Positions 18,744-26,383 of a stretch of 64,000 nucleotides of DNA are shown in pieces (position 1 is the first letter of the stretch; the number at the start of each line of letters is the position of its first letter). Source of the DNA: Phycisphaerales bacterium. GTDB taxonomy: Bacteria > Planctomycetota > Phycisphaerae > Phycisphaerales > UBA1924. Under the pieces are notes generated by a model, which saw nothing but the letters and a program-made list of their open reading frames with translations, did not search any database and was not told where the DNA came from. Made by a program: the position numbers and the translations under genes. The DNA is taken from contig JAJDDN010000008.1 in NCBI GenBank assembly GCA_029260295.1, forward strand, positions 62,001 through 126,000. The letters run 5' to 3'.

Positions 18744-19166
18744 CACTGTTGATTTATCGAGCTATTCCAAGTCTTTTAATCGACACATTCATTCACTTTT
18801 ATAACTCATACCGACAACTTTTGAGAGGTTGTGAAATTTGCTCAATAATCCACAGATTTATCGCGGAGGGCCTTAATCATTTCTGCTGTCGCCTTTTAAA
18901 TGGTCCAAATAAATACACGAGGAGTATCCACGATTGGAGGAGTAAATCACTTGACACTTTGTTCAAGTCATACTCTGTGACTAGAATTCAAGATGAAGCC
19001 AGGTCGCGTTTTTGTGGTTAATATGGATTCAACTAGAAATTATTGAGCGACAGCCGATTCGATAGAAGCGGGCCTATGGGGGTAAAGCTCTAGATGCACA
19101 ATACCCGAATCTCGTGTTGATTAAACGGCCCCATGGTAGAGGTCGGACTCGGTTTTCAATGCAAAC
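18744..19166. other. Intergenic region between two minus-strand units
   Basis: No convincing gene in either strand. An inverted repeat GACCC-CACAT-GGGTC at 18729-18743 lies just upstream of this stretch and 39 bp before the substrate-binding-protein start; it could be an operator. The frame at 18698-19021 on the plus strand lacks a ribosome binding site and runs across that regulatory region. Confidence 0.35.
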
Positions 19167-19191
19167 GCCCCCGGCAATGAAAGCCAAGGGC
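19167..19191 (-). terminator. Possible terminator after the FG-GAP dockerin gene
   Basis: On the minus strand GCCCTTGGC-TTTCATT-GCCGGGGGC forms a 9 bp stem with two G.U pairs about 35 bp past the stop. The tail is only GTTTG, so it is a weak candidate. Confidence 0.4.
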
Positions 19192-19225
19192 ATTTGATCC
19201 TGTTTGGAATTTCTAGTTACTTAGA

Positions 19226-20506
19226 TCATGGGCATCCAGCGGCGAATAGAATCAGGAAGCTTGAGATGTCGAAGAAATCAAAGGCTCCGTCACCATTAAT
19301 GTCCGCAGCGGGTTGGCCCGTTGTGAAGAGCGACAAGAACTCAGCAATATCGAAGAAATCCAGTTCGCCCAGCGGGGCTGCAAAGTCCGCTGCGTTGCAT
19401 GCGGCTGCTCCGTTTGTGTTCATGAAGATCGAGACCGAGTTTGAATCGGTATTGGCAATCGCGATATCAGTTCCACCATTCCCATCAAGGTCTCCCACAG
19501 CAATGTTTCCTGGGGTAGCTCCGGTAGTAGAGACTACACCCGCGTTAAAGAGTCCCGTTCCCGTGTTCTCTAGAGTACTCATGCTGCTTGAATCAGAATG
19601 TGATGTGATTAGATCTACATCGCCATCGCCGTCGAGATCAGAGGCTGCGATCCCGCTGACATTCATCCCATTGACAAGTGTGTCAACGCGCCCACCCATC
19701 CCGGTGCCGGTGTTGAGCCAGACTGACGCAAAGTTCAGAACGGTATCGCTCGATGCAGCTGCGAGGTCAACAAGGCCGTCCCCATTGAAATCAGCAGCAA
19801 CCAAGCCGTCGGGCCGATTGGCAGCACTGACGGGTAAACCTTGAACAACAGAGAATCCTGATGCTCCAGAGTGGATATTTACAATCCGGTTGTCTTGATC
19901 GCTTACCGCAATATCAGCAATCCCGTCACCAGTAAAGTCCCCAATTGCTGTTGAACGAGGCTCGCCACCGCCAGCAAATGATGATGCTGTAAGTACGCCC
20001 GCCCCATTATTTATAAGCACGGTAATATCAGCACTGTCTCTATTGGCTACAGAAAAATCAGGGATGCCATCGCCATCCAGATCTCCAGAGGCGAGGTCTA
20101 CCGGGCGGCTCCCTACTCCAATGCTGGACCCGACGCTAAATGATCCACCGATGTTGATATATGTCCGTACCGAATCAATTCCTTTGAGAAGGACGACCAG
20201 ATCGAGATCCCCATCAGCGTCGATGTCTGCTGCGATAATATCATCGGATCCGGTGCCGGCTCCTGTTGGGATTGGTGTTGGTGTTCCAAGTACACCGCCT
20301 GAATTCAGGAAAACATTGATCTTGTCGAAGTTGTCTGCAGTGACAACCATATCAATATCACCATCGTTGTCAAAGTCTGCTAGTGCAACACCGCTTGGGC
20401 GTTCGCCCGCTGGGATCGGAGAATCGGCATCGAAGGCTGGTGCTGCCGAAGCAATCGAGCCCGCCAATGCCAGTAATATAAGCGGCGCTTTGTGTTGTGT
20501 CTTCAT
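19226..20506 (-). CDS. Secreted FG-GAP/VCBS-repeat protein with GC-type dockerin anchor
   Basis: 426 residues: signal peptide (APLILLALAGSIASA), then seven FG-GAP/VCBS-type repeats recognisable by their calcium loops (DFDNDGDIDMVV, DIDADGDLDLVV, DLDGDGIPDFSV, DFTGDGIADIAV, DFNGDGLVDLAA, DLDGDGDVDLIT, DLDGNGGTDIAI). Together they would build a beta-propeller. The C-terminus has two dockerin-like loops (LDFFDIAEFLSLF, DINGDGAFDFFDISSFLILF) and ends AAGCP, the planctomycete GC-type dockerin anchor. Such tails are thought to direct surface attachment by an uncharacterised route. AAAGGAC precedes the ATG. A near-consensus sigma-54 promoter sits about 80 bp upstream (20594-20609), next to the gene cluster of an NtrC-type activator. 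Biochemical function is unknown. Confidence 0.88.
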   Translation of the reverse strand: MKTQHKAPLILLALAGSIASAAPAFDADSPIPAGERPSGVALADFDNDGDIDMVVTADNFDKINVFLNSGGVLGTPTPIPTGAGTGSDDIIAADIDADGDLDLVVLLKGIDSVRTYINIGGSFSVGSSIGVGSRPVDLASGDLDGDGIPDFSVANRDSADITVLINNGAGVLTASSFAGGGEPRSTAIGDFTGDGIADIAVSDQDNRIVNIHSGASGFSVVQGLPVSAANRPDGLVAADFNGDGLVDLAAASSDTVLNFASVWLNTGTGMGGRVDTLVNGMNVSGIAASDLDGDGDVDLITSHSDSSSMSTLENTGTGLFNAGVVSTTGATPGNIAVGDLDGNGGTDIAIANTDSNSVSIFMNTNGAAACNAADFAAPLGELDFFDIAEFLSLFTTGQPAADINGDGAFDFFDISSFLILFAAGCP

Positions 20507-20593
20507 GTCTTTGTCCTTTGGGTTGTGTGTTTCACATTTATTGTAAATGTCGAATCGTTGGGTCAGAAACGATAAAGTTCGACATAAGACATA

Positions 20594-20609
20594 TACAAAC
20601 AGCGTGCCA
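20594..20609 (-). promoter_or_regulatory. Sigma-54 promoter candidate for the FG-GAP dockerin gene
   Basis: Read on the minus strand the site is TGGCACG-CTGT-TTGTA. The consensus is TGGCACG-N4-TTGCW. The -24 element matches at all seven positions, the spacing is exact, and only the C of the -12 GC is replaced by T. The predicted start is near 20583, giving a leader of about 77 nt to the ATG at 20506. Confidence 0.6.
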
Positions 20610-20647
20610 GTATGATCGGACGGTTTAGGTCGTCTTCTCTGAGTGTG

Positions 20648-20697
20648 TGGCCAAACACTTGGCCAGCCCGGATGCTTCTGGTGTTAATATTGGCCAT
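20648..20697 (-). promoter_or_regulatory. Cluster of TGGCCA sites, possible activator-binding region
   Basis: TGGCCA occurs at 20648-20653, 20660-20665 and 20691-20696. The first two form an inverted repeat; the third lies in AATATTGGCCAT. Relative to the sigma-54 start predicted near 20583 they sit at about -67, -79 and -110, within the range used by NtrC-type enhancer sites. The same AATATTGGCCAT 12-mer recurs upstream of the pseudopilin gene. Confidence 0.45.
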
Positions 20698-20734
20698 ATA
20701 TCCACGGCAATAGTTCAGGATGTAGATGTTTAGA

Positions 20735-22195
20735 TTACGGGCAGCCTTGGGTGAACAAGGTGAGGAACGCAGAGATGTCAAAGAAGTCCCAGCTGTTGTC
20801 GTTGGTGAGATCTGCTTGAGAGTCTTGGGAGGTGAAAGCATTCAGGAATGCGAAGATATCAAAGAAATCAAGCACGCCGTCTCCGGTGAAATCGGGGATG
20901 CACGGAAGAGCTGGGAAATCAGCGGCTGACACTACGCCGTCGTAGTTCAGATCATAGAAATGAAACTCGAACGCAAAAGATGGGGTCCCAATCTGATCGT
21001 TAATGGCTGAGTCGCTGTCAATAGAAGTGCCATCATTGTCATTGATAAAGTCTTGGACAACTTGGATGTCGTTGCTTGTAACCAGATCGTCGAAATCGAA
21101 ATCCGCATATGACTCATCGAAACCGGTGTCCGTCCATATATAAAAGGATAAAGGTTGCGGCGTAGTGGGGGCGGTTCCGATCAGAGCGGTTACAGACCAC
21201 CTGGATGGATCGCGATAATCAGTTCTGTCATTCCCTTGCCAGTTTTCGGTGAGGATGCCCAGGTCCCCTGATGTGAAGCTGGCACCAATGATTAAATCGT
21301 CGAGTGCTTCCTCGATAGAAGTATGGTTTAATGATGTTTCCAAATCGATGGGTTGTTCAGGCTCATTGGCAGCCAAAGCTGCCCCCGCATTGGTAATTTG
21401 ATACACAAGCGTAACTGTTGTTTGATCAAAAATAGGGTCGTGCACGAACTGGAGTGTAGTGATCGGATCGAAGAGGCCAAAGTCGGATCCGCCAAACAAA
21501 AAACTTTCTGGAAGGAAGGATTCAAATCGTTCGAAGAACCTTCCCTCAACAATCCAGGACTCGCCCCAATCAAAGAGTGAATCCATATTGCCGTCTTGCG
21601 AAACTATTGTTGGGGCAAAGCATCCGCACATAATGAGTGTGAACTCTGATCCTGTTTGTTCAAAGGTTGGTCCACTGAAAAAATCTCCGTCAAAGTCATT
21701 GCCGCTCTGGACCATGCGTTCAGCAATTGAGCCGGTCGGGTGTAATCCAAACCGGCCGACATTCGCAAGATATCTGCTGCGGGCTATGGGCATGAGTTCT
21801 CCGCCCGAGTTCTTTTGGTCATCAATGTCCAGTTCGATAAAGCCGGTAATTGGTCGATCGCCAAACTGGTAGGGATTGTAAGGGAATCCGTTTAGACCGA
21901 TGGGGCCGGGAGGGGAAACCAGGCCGTCAACAACTATTTGTATTCTGACAAAGTCGGCATCGCCTTGTATGATCGATCCGGAATACAGGTCGGTGCTGGG
22001 TGAGACAGGCATCCATCCATCGAGTGAAACTGATAAGAGATCAATCGGATCAAATCCCGCGGGGAGTGGGGCGTCATTGCCAATGTCAGTACGACGAACC
22101 ACGGCATCCCCTTGAGGATCAGTCCAGATATTCTGTGCCAAAGTAGTCTGAACAGAGAAGCATAAAATCAGAATCAAAGAAGGTATAGATCTCAT
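20735..22195 (-). CDS. Secreted protein with GC-type dockerin anchor, coupled to a two-component system
   Basis: 486 residues with signal peptide (MRSIPSLILILCFSVQTTLA). The main body begins IWTDPQGDAVVRRTDIGND and continues with DPIDLLSVSLDGWMPV. I recognise no named domain; it has the look of an all-beta extracellular module. Near the C-terminus are calcium-loop segments DLNYDGVVSAADF, DFTGDGVLDFFDIFAFLNAF and NSWDFFDISAFLTLF, then the terminal QGCP, the GC-type dockerin anchor. The ATG overlaps the stop of the NtrC-like regulator gene (ATGA at 22192-22195), so a surface protein is translated from the same message as its probable regulator, an uncommon arrangement. Confidence 0.85.
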   Translation of the reverse strand: MRSIPSLILILCFSVQTTLAQNIWTDPQGDAVVRRTDIGNDAPLPAGFDPIDLLSVSLDGWMPVSPSTDLYSGSIIQGDADFVRIQIVVDGLVSPPGPIGLNGFPYNPYQFGDRPITGFIELDIDDQKNSGGELMPIARSRYLANVGRFGLHPTGSIAERMVQSGNDFDGDFFSGPTFEQTGSEFTLIMCGCFAPTIVSQDGNMDSLFDWGESWIVEGRFFERFESFLPESFLFGGSDFGLFDPITTLQFVHDPIFDQTTVTLVYQITNAGAALAANEPEQPIDLETSLNHTSIEEALDDLIIGASFTSGDLGILTENWQGNDRTDYRDPSRWSVTALIGTAPTTPQPLSFYIWTDTGFDESYADFDFDDLVTSNDIQVVQDFINDNDGTSIDSDSAINDQIGTPSFAFEFHFYDLNYDGVVSAADFPALPCIPDFTGDGVLDFFDIFAFLNAFTSQDSQADLTNDNSWDFFDISAFLTLFTQGCP

Positions 22196-23643
22196 GATTG
22201 ACCAACTCTCGGATCAGAAGTAACAATTTCATATCTCTCAACACGATACCGGAAGCTCGACCGTTGCATCCCGATTAGCTTGGCGGCTTTGGATACATTC
22301 CCATTGGAATGCACAAGCGCCTGAATCATGAGTTCACGCTCTACAGCAGCAGCAGTATGGCCGCCCGAATGGAAGTCGAATCGAAGGGAACCATCACTGT
22401 GATCGGAGTTGTTCTGGGATTCATGAGGTCTTCCAGTATGGATCCCCAAATCTGCAATCGAGATGATGTTGCTCGAAGCGAGCATCGCTGCTCGTTGAAC
22501 AGTGTTGAAGAGTTCACGGACATTGCCCGGCCACCGGTGCCCGCAAATCATTGCCTTGGCCTCTTCGCTCAGCGACGCTGGGTCCATGCCATATTCGATA
22601 CGGAGCTGGTCGAGCATTGATTGGGCGATCAGAACGGTGTCTTGGCCTCGGTCTCGGAGAGCGGGGAGTGGAATGGCAAACGCGTTAATTCGGAACAAAA
22701 GGTCTTCTCGGAAGAGGCCGTCTTTAACCATTGATTCAAGATCTTTATTCGTAGCCGCAAGCACACGCATACGGACAGGGCGTTCCTTGGTCGCGCCAAC
22801 TTTGCGGATCAAGCCGTGCTCAATGACAGAAAGAAGTTTAGATTGTAGTGAGAGATCAAGGTCGCCGATTTCATCGAGGAATATAGTGCCCCCATCGGCC
22901 ATTTCAAAGAGGCCCTCGCGTGTTGCCTTGGCATCAGTAAACGCGCCCTTCTCGTGTCCGAACAACTCAGATTCAATTAATGATGCGGGTAATGCGGTGC
23001 AGTTGACATGGACAAAGGGGAGGCTGTGTTCTGGGCTAGAGTCATGTATATGCCGGGCAACGACGCCTTTACCAGATCCTGTTTCACCTGTGATCAAAAT
23101 AGTTGTCAGCGCGCCGCCGCTGGATTCATTGAGATCGTGAGAACGGTTCAATACTGGTATTTGTGCAAGCCGTTCCGCCATCGTAACGGCATCAACCCAA
23201 GCCGGGGATTTACCGAGCGGTTGACGGGATTTTTGTGATGTTTTGTCGAGTCGTTGGTAGAGACGCAATCGGCGGGTTTCGGATTGTTGTTTGATGACTC
23301 GATCGGTAATAAGCAGCAGCTCTTGAAGGCGGACGGGTTTGGCAAGGTAATCGTCAGCTCCAAGCTTCATTGCCCGCACGGCATCATCAACAGTCGCAAA
23401 GGCGGTCATCATGATGATCCCGCCGGCATACCCAGACTCTCGGACTTCCTGAATGTAATCAATTCCCGATTCCGATCCGAGGTTGACATCAGAGAGGATC
23501 AAATCGAAGTGTTCAGCTTTGAAGGCTTCTCGTGCCGATTTGATTGAACCGACCGCGCAGACCTCGTGGCTGTGCTTATTGAGAGCCCGGCCGACTGTCA
23601 GCCGTAGGTTCTCGTCGTCTTCTATGAGCAGAATATTGGCCAC
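22192..23643 (-). CDS. NtrC-family sigma-54-dependent response regulator
   Basis: 483 residues: receiver domain (1-120, phospho-acceptor Asp52 in DLILSDVNLGSESG, KPVRL for the conserved Lys), AAA+ domain with Walker A GETGSGKG (186-193), sigma-54 contact loop GAFTDA (233-238; GAFTGA is the textbook form and the Asp variant is found in natural members), Walker B GGTIFLDEIGD (251-261), and a C-terminal Fis-type helix-turn-helix (GNVSKAAKLIGMQRSSFRYR). It starts with GTG behind AAGGGG, 37 bp after the partner kinase gene. It should activate sigma-54 promoters when phosphorylated. Candidates are the sites upstream of the pseudopilin gene and of the FG-GAP dockerin gene. Confidence 0.93.
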   Translation of the reverse strand: MANILLIEDDENLRLTVGRALNKHSHEVCAVGSIKSAREAFKAEHFDLILSDVNLGSESGIDYIQEVRESGYAGGIIMMTAFATVDDAVRAMKLGADDYLAKPVRLQELLLITDRVIKQQSETRRLRLYQRLDKTSQKSRQPLGKSPAWVDAVTMAERLAQIPVLNRSHDLNESSGGALTTILITGETGSGKGVVARHIHDSSPEHSLPFVHVNCTALPASLIESELFGHEKGAFTDAKATREGLFEMADGGTIFLDEIGDLDLSLQSKLLSVIEHGLIRKVGATKERPVRMRVLAATNKDLESMVKDGLFREDLLFRINAFAIPLPALRDRGQDTVLIAQSMLDQLRIEYGMDPASLSEEAKAMICGHRWPGNVRELFNTVQRAAMLASSNIISIADLGIHTGRPHESQNNSDHSDGSLRFDFHSGGHTAAAVERELMIQALVHSNGNVSKAAKLIGMQRSSFRYRVERYEIVTSDPRVGQS

Positions 23644-23680
23644 TTCATCCCCTTAATGGCCACTACTGGCCGGGTCGCTC

Positions 23681-25156
23681 TCAAGCCCTGTCTGTTGGAT
23701 CTACTGGAATTCTAAGTGTAAAGGCACATCCAGCTTGCTGAGCATCATTTAATGGCGATTCAACTTCAATCAGCCCATTATGCTGATCAATCACCCGCTG
23801 ACACATTGCAAGTCCGATGCCAGTTCCTGATTGGCGTGTAGTGAAGTATGGACGAAAGATCGTCCGATGCAAGTCTTGTGGGATCATCGCCCCCGCATTG
23901 GCGATCCGAAGGGTCCAATAGGCCCTTTGGTTATCGGCAGTTTGGTTGATCCTGATCTGAACGGTCGTTGAAGTGGGGGCAAACTCAACCGCATTGCTTA
24001 ATATCGATGTAATCGCGTGTTCGAGATGGTGGGCATCACCAATCGCCTTTTCGGGCGGGTCCTCAGCGGAGTAGTCAAATGTCAAGCCGTTGGCCTCGCC
24101 GGCACTGCGATGCGCATCAACAACCGAGTCAACAAGGCTTTGGGGACAGTACTCTCCCAGATGCAGTTCTAGCGGAGACGAGGTACGGAGCATCTCCTTG
24201 AGCCAGTTCTCGAATCGATCAACAGTTGAGATAATCCGCGATTGTAAGTCTCTCAGATCAGAGCTGGGTTCGAGTTCATCAAGTGTCGTTTCCGACAACG
24301 CCCGTATGCCCGCCAGCGGCGTCCGAAGATTGTGAACAGTCCTCTGGGCCATCTCGCCCATTGCGGCGAGGCGTTCTTGCTCAATCTTTCGGCCTTGCAT
24401 CTCACGAATCAAAATGCCCATACGATTAAACTCATCACTAAGCTGTCCCAGTTCGTCGTTTGTGTGAACAGAAATTGGCTGATCAAAGTTGCCCTGGGAC
24501 ATCCGCTGGGCACCAGCTCTGAGCCGTTCGATTGGAGAGAATACCCAGCGACGGATGAACAAAACCATGAGTAGCCCAATCGCAAGCGCTCCAACAAGAG
24601 TCACCAGAATAATCGAATACATCCGAGTCTTGAGCCCTTGGCCAAAGTCCGCCGCAAGCTGGGCGTCATCAAGAATTCGCCCCTCGATCCGTTCGATCAG
24701 TTCGTGCCTTGCATCAATGAGCTCGATTAAATGTTGTCCGTCAGAGTCGTCGAGTGAATCAACCCACTTCAGATTGGCGTTCTTAATGAGTTGAGATCTC
24801 GAACGCATGTTTTGAATTGTGGTGATCCCAGACCGCAGCATCACAGTCGGCAGTGAATCCAGTTCGTCAACCATCAGGTTGATGCTGCTCTCAATCGTTG
24901 TGAGTTCCAAACTCGTTTGGTGTACAGTTGCTGGGTCAGATTTGCTTTGGGCTATGGCTTGTGAGATGAGATCAATCTCATTCTCTCCGGATCTTTTGAT
25001 CTCAAAGAGCCGGTGCATGACCAGTTCCATTGATCGCAGCGGCAGGGAGAGTTCCTGCTCAAGAAAGCGGATGCTCCAGACGCTGAGCCCAACATTTGCG
25101 ATAAGAGTTGATATGAGTAGGGCAAGAACAATAGAAAGCTTTGTTCTGAGCTGCAT
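23681..25156 (-). CDS. Sensor histidine kinase, partner of the NtrC-type regulator
   Basis: 491 residues: TM1 (about 6-28), a helical periplasmic segment (29-180) predicted to be a four-helix-bundle-type sensor, TM2 (181-201), HAMP (about 202-255), a dimerisation helix with His275 in RTVHNLRTPLAGI, and an HATPase domain with DLHRTIFRPYFTTRQSGTGIGLAMC near the end. The N-box region (HAITSILSNAVEFAP) is present. The H-box departs from the usual SHExRTP form but keeps His and RTPL. Its ATG lies 4 bp after the pseudopilin stop and the regulator gene follows, so this is a cognate pair resembling PilS/PilR. The sensed signal is unknown. Confidence 0.92.
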   Translation of the reverse strand: MQLRTKLSIVLALLISTLIANVGLSVWSIRFLEQELSLPLRSMELVMHRLFEIKRSGENEIDLISQAIAQSKSDPATVHQTSLELTTIESSINLMVDELDSLPTVMLRSGITTIQNMRSRSQLIKNANLKWVDSLDDSDGQHLIELIDARHELIERIEGRILDDAQLAADFGQGLKTRMYSIILVTLVGALAIGLLMVLFIRRWVFSPIERLRAGAQRMSQGNFDQPISVHTNDELGQLSDEFNRMGILIREMQGRKIEQERLAAMGEMAQRTVHNLRTPLAGIRALSETTLDELEPSSDLRDLQSRIISTVDRFENWLKEMLRTSSPLELHLGEYCPQSLVDSVVDAHRSAGEANGLTFDYSAEDPPEKAIGDAHHLEHAITSILSNAVEFAPTSTTVQIRINQTADNQRAYWTLRIANAGAMIPQDLHRTIFRPYFTTRQSGTGIGLAMCQRVIDQHNGLIEVESPLNDAQQAGCAFTLRIPVDPTDRA

Positions 25157-25160
25157 GGCT

Positions 25161-25946
25161 TTAGTTCACAGGCTGGTAATCCCAGCGCCATCCCGATTCT
25201 TTTGCTGGTGCAGAAGACGAAGCGACATGCCCATCCATAAAGGCGACATTGGCCCGTCCGTTGTGCCGCTTTCCTGGGAACCAGACCCGGTCGCCGGCAT
25301 ATGGGCCCAGCGAATCAAGAGATGGTCCAGTATATATTGGTGAGACACCGAGCTCAAAGGCCCGTTGGCCATCGACATCAAGCATCAGCGGGACACTAGA
25401 ATGCTGAAGGATCGATGACCCAAGCTTCACGAGTTCGGCCCTTGGTCTGCCGTGTGAATCAATGACTTCCGCGCGATTGAGCCGGGCATTGAATCCGAAT
25501 GACACGCTCTGGGGCGGGCTTACAGCTCCACTGCTGCAGGAAAAATTATTCCGGAGTACCAAAGGTTCTCGCACGCTCGGGCACCGCATCGGATCGCCCC
25601 CGTCGGAATCCGGTGTTTCATGGGCCGATGAATCGTCCCCCCATCTCCAGAACTCATCAACTCCATATTGGCTTTCCTGAAAGGTTTCAATCTGAAAGAG
25701 GCGGCCACCTTCGTCATCGCCTCGGTCGCCGTGGAGAAGATCGTCTGCAAAGAGTTGGAAATCAAACGCGACGGTACGCTGCGCCATCGAGCACTTAAAC
25801 TCGCGTGCGCGTTCGATCGAACTGGCCAGCATCGGAGCCATGATACCGATGAGCGTTGCGATGACTCCCATGACAACAATCAACTCGATCAGTGTAAACC
25901 CAGATCGAGCCCGAAGTTGGCAAATATGTGAACGGTGCGATTTCAC
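25161..25946 (-). CDS. Type II secretion/type IV-like pseudopilin with H-X9-DG motif
   Basis: The prepilin cleavage site is unmistakable: RARSG^FTLIELIVVMGVIATLIGI, with Glu at +5 and a hydrophobic helix. The C-terminal half contains HNGRANVAFMDGH, the H-X9-DG motif of a planctomycete/lentisphaerae class of secreted pseudopilin-like proteins. GTG 25946 gives a 16-residue leader, as expected for prepilin peptidase substrates; the frame stays open to an ATG at 26057, which would give an unusually long 53-residue leader, so the true start is uncertain. The gene is first in a five-gene-long minus-strand cluster (kinase, NtrC-type regulator, two dockerin proteins). A pilin-like gene beside a kinase/NtrC pair recalls pilA-pilS-pilR. 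Confidence 0.8.
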   Translation of the reverse strand: MKSHRSHICQLRARSGFTLIELIVVMGVIATLIGIMAPMLASSIERAREFKCSMAQRTVAFDFQLFADDLLHGDRGDDEGGRLFQIETFQESQYGVDEFWRWGDDSSAHETPDSDGGDPMRCPSVREPLVLRNNFSCSSGAVSPPQSVSFGFNARLNRAEVIDSHGRPRAELVKLGSSILQHSSVPLMLDVDGQRAFELGVSPIYTGPSLDSLGPYAGDRVWFPGKRHNGRANVAFMDGHVASSSAPAKESGWRWDYQPVN

Positions 25947-26083
25947 GGGTAGATAATAACAGGAATTGCGGGCTAGTAAATGCAAACATGAAGATCTTGC
26001 GAATAAAAAAATTCGCAGAACCAATTCGCGTTGAGATTCACAAGTATTCATGTGCATGCGGAGTATCGAGTGGAAGTCAAATT

Positions 26084-26101
26084 TTGCGGGATAGTTGCCA
26101 A
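26084..26101 (-). promoter_or_regulatory. Weak sigma-54-like site upstream of the pseudopilin operon
   Basis: Minus strand TGGCAAC-TATC-CCGCA keeps the invariant GG-N10-GC spacing (GG at 26099-26098, GC at 26087-26086) and TGGCA, but departs elsewhere from TGGCACG-N4-TTGCW. The predicted start is near 26074, upstream of both possible pseudopilin starts. Confidence 0.35.
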
Positions 26102-26125
26102 TTGTTCATATGCATTAAATAGATC

Positions 26126-26137
26126 AATATTGGCCAT
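26126..26137 (-). promoter_or_regulatory. AATATTGGCCAT site upstream of the pseudopilin operon
   Basis: Identical over 12 bases to 20686-20697 upstream of the FG-GAP dockerin gene. It lies about 58 bp upstream of the transcription start predicted from the sigma-54-like site. Confidence 0.4.
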
Positions 26138-26383
26138 GTGGGTTTGCGGCAATCTTCGGGTGAATAGTAATCACAAGTGGGCTCATGAATATTTCGGGTT
26201 TTTTGAGGTTCTGCACATCTATTTATACGGCGTTGCTCTGGAGAGTTCTTGGGGTCAAAAATACTGATAATTTAATCGTAAAGGTCGAATTCCTACCAGA
26301 TTTTCGTAGTTTGATTGCAACCCGGCTCAGAGATCGTTGTAGGATCATGTTCGCGACTTGTGGACTGGGTATGGAGTTGAACT

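Larger units (their letters stand above)
25947..26383. other. Divergent intergenic region between pseudopilin and efflux operons
   Basis: About 437 bp, AT-rich in its left half. It holds the sigma-54-like site and the TGGCCA motif noted separately. No gene is supported in either strand; plus-strand frames at 25928-26122, 26031-26267 and 26185-26499 overlap each other and lack ribosome binding sites. Confidence 0.4.

Noticed and set aside
19226-26057. Complete type IV pilus or type II secretion locus
   Set aside because: Only a single pseudopilin is present; no PilB/GspE, PilC/GspF, PilD or secretin genes are in the window.
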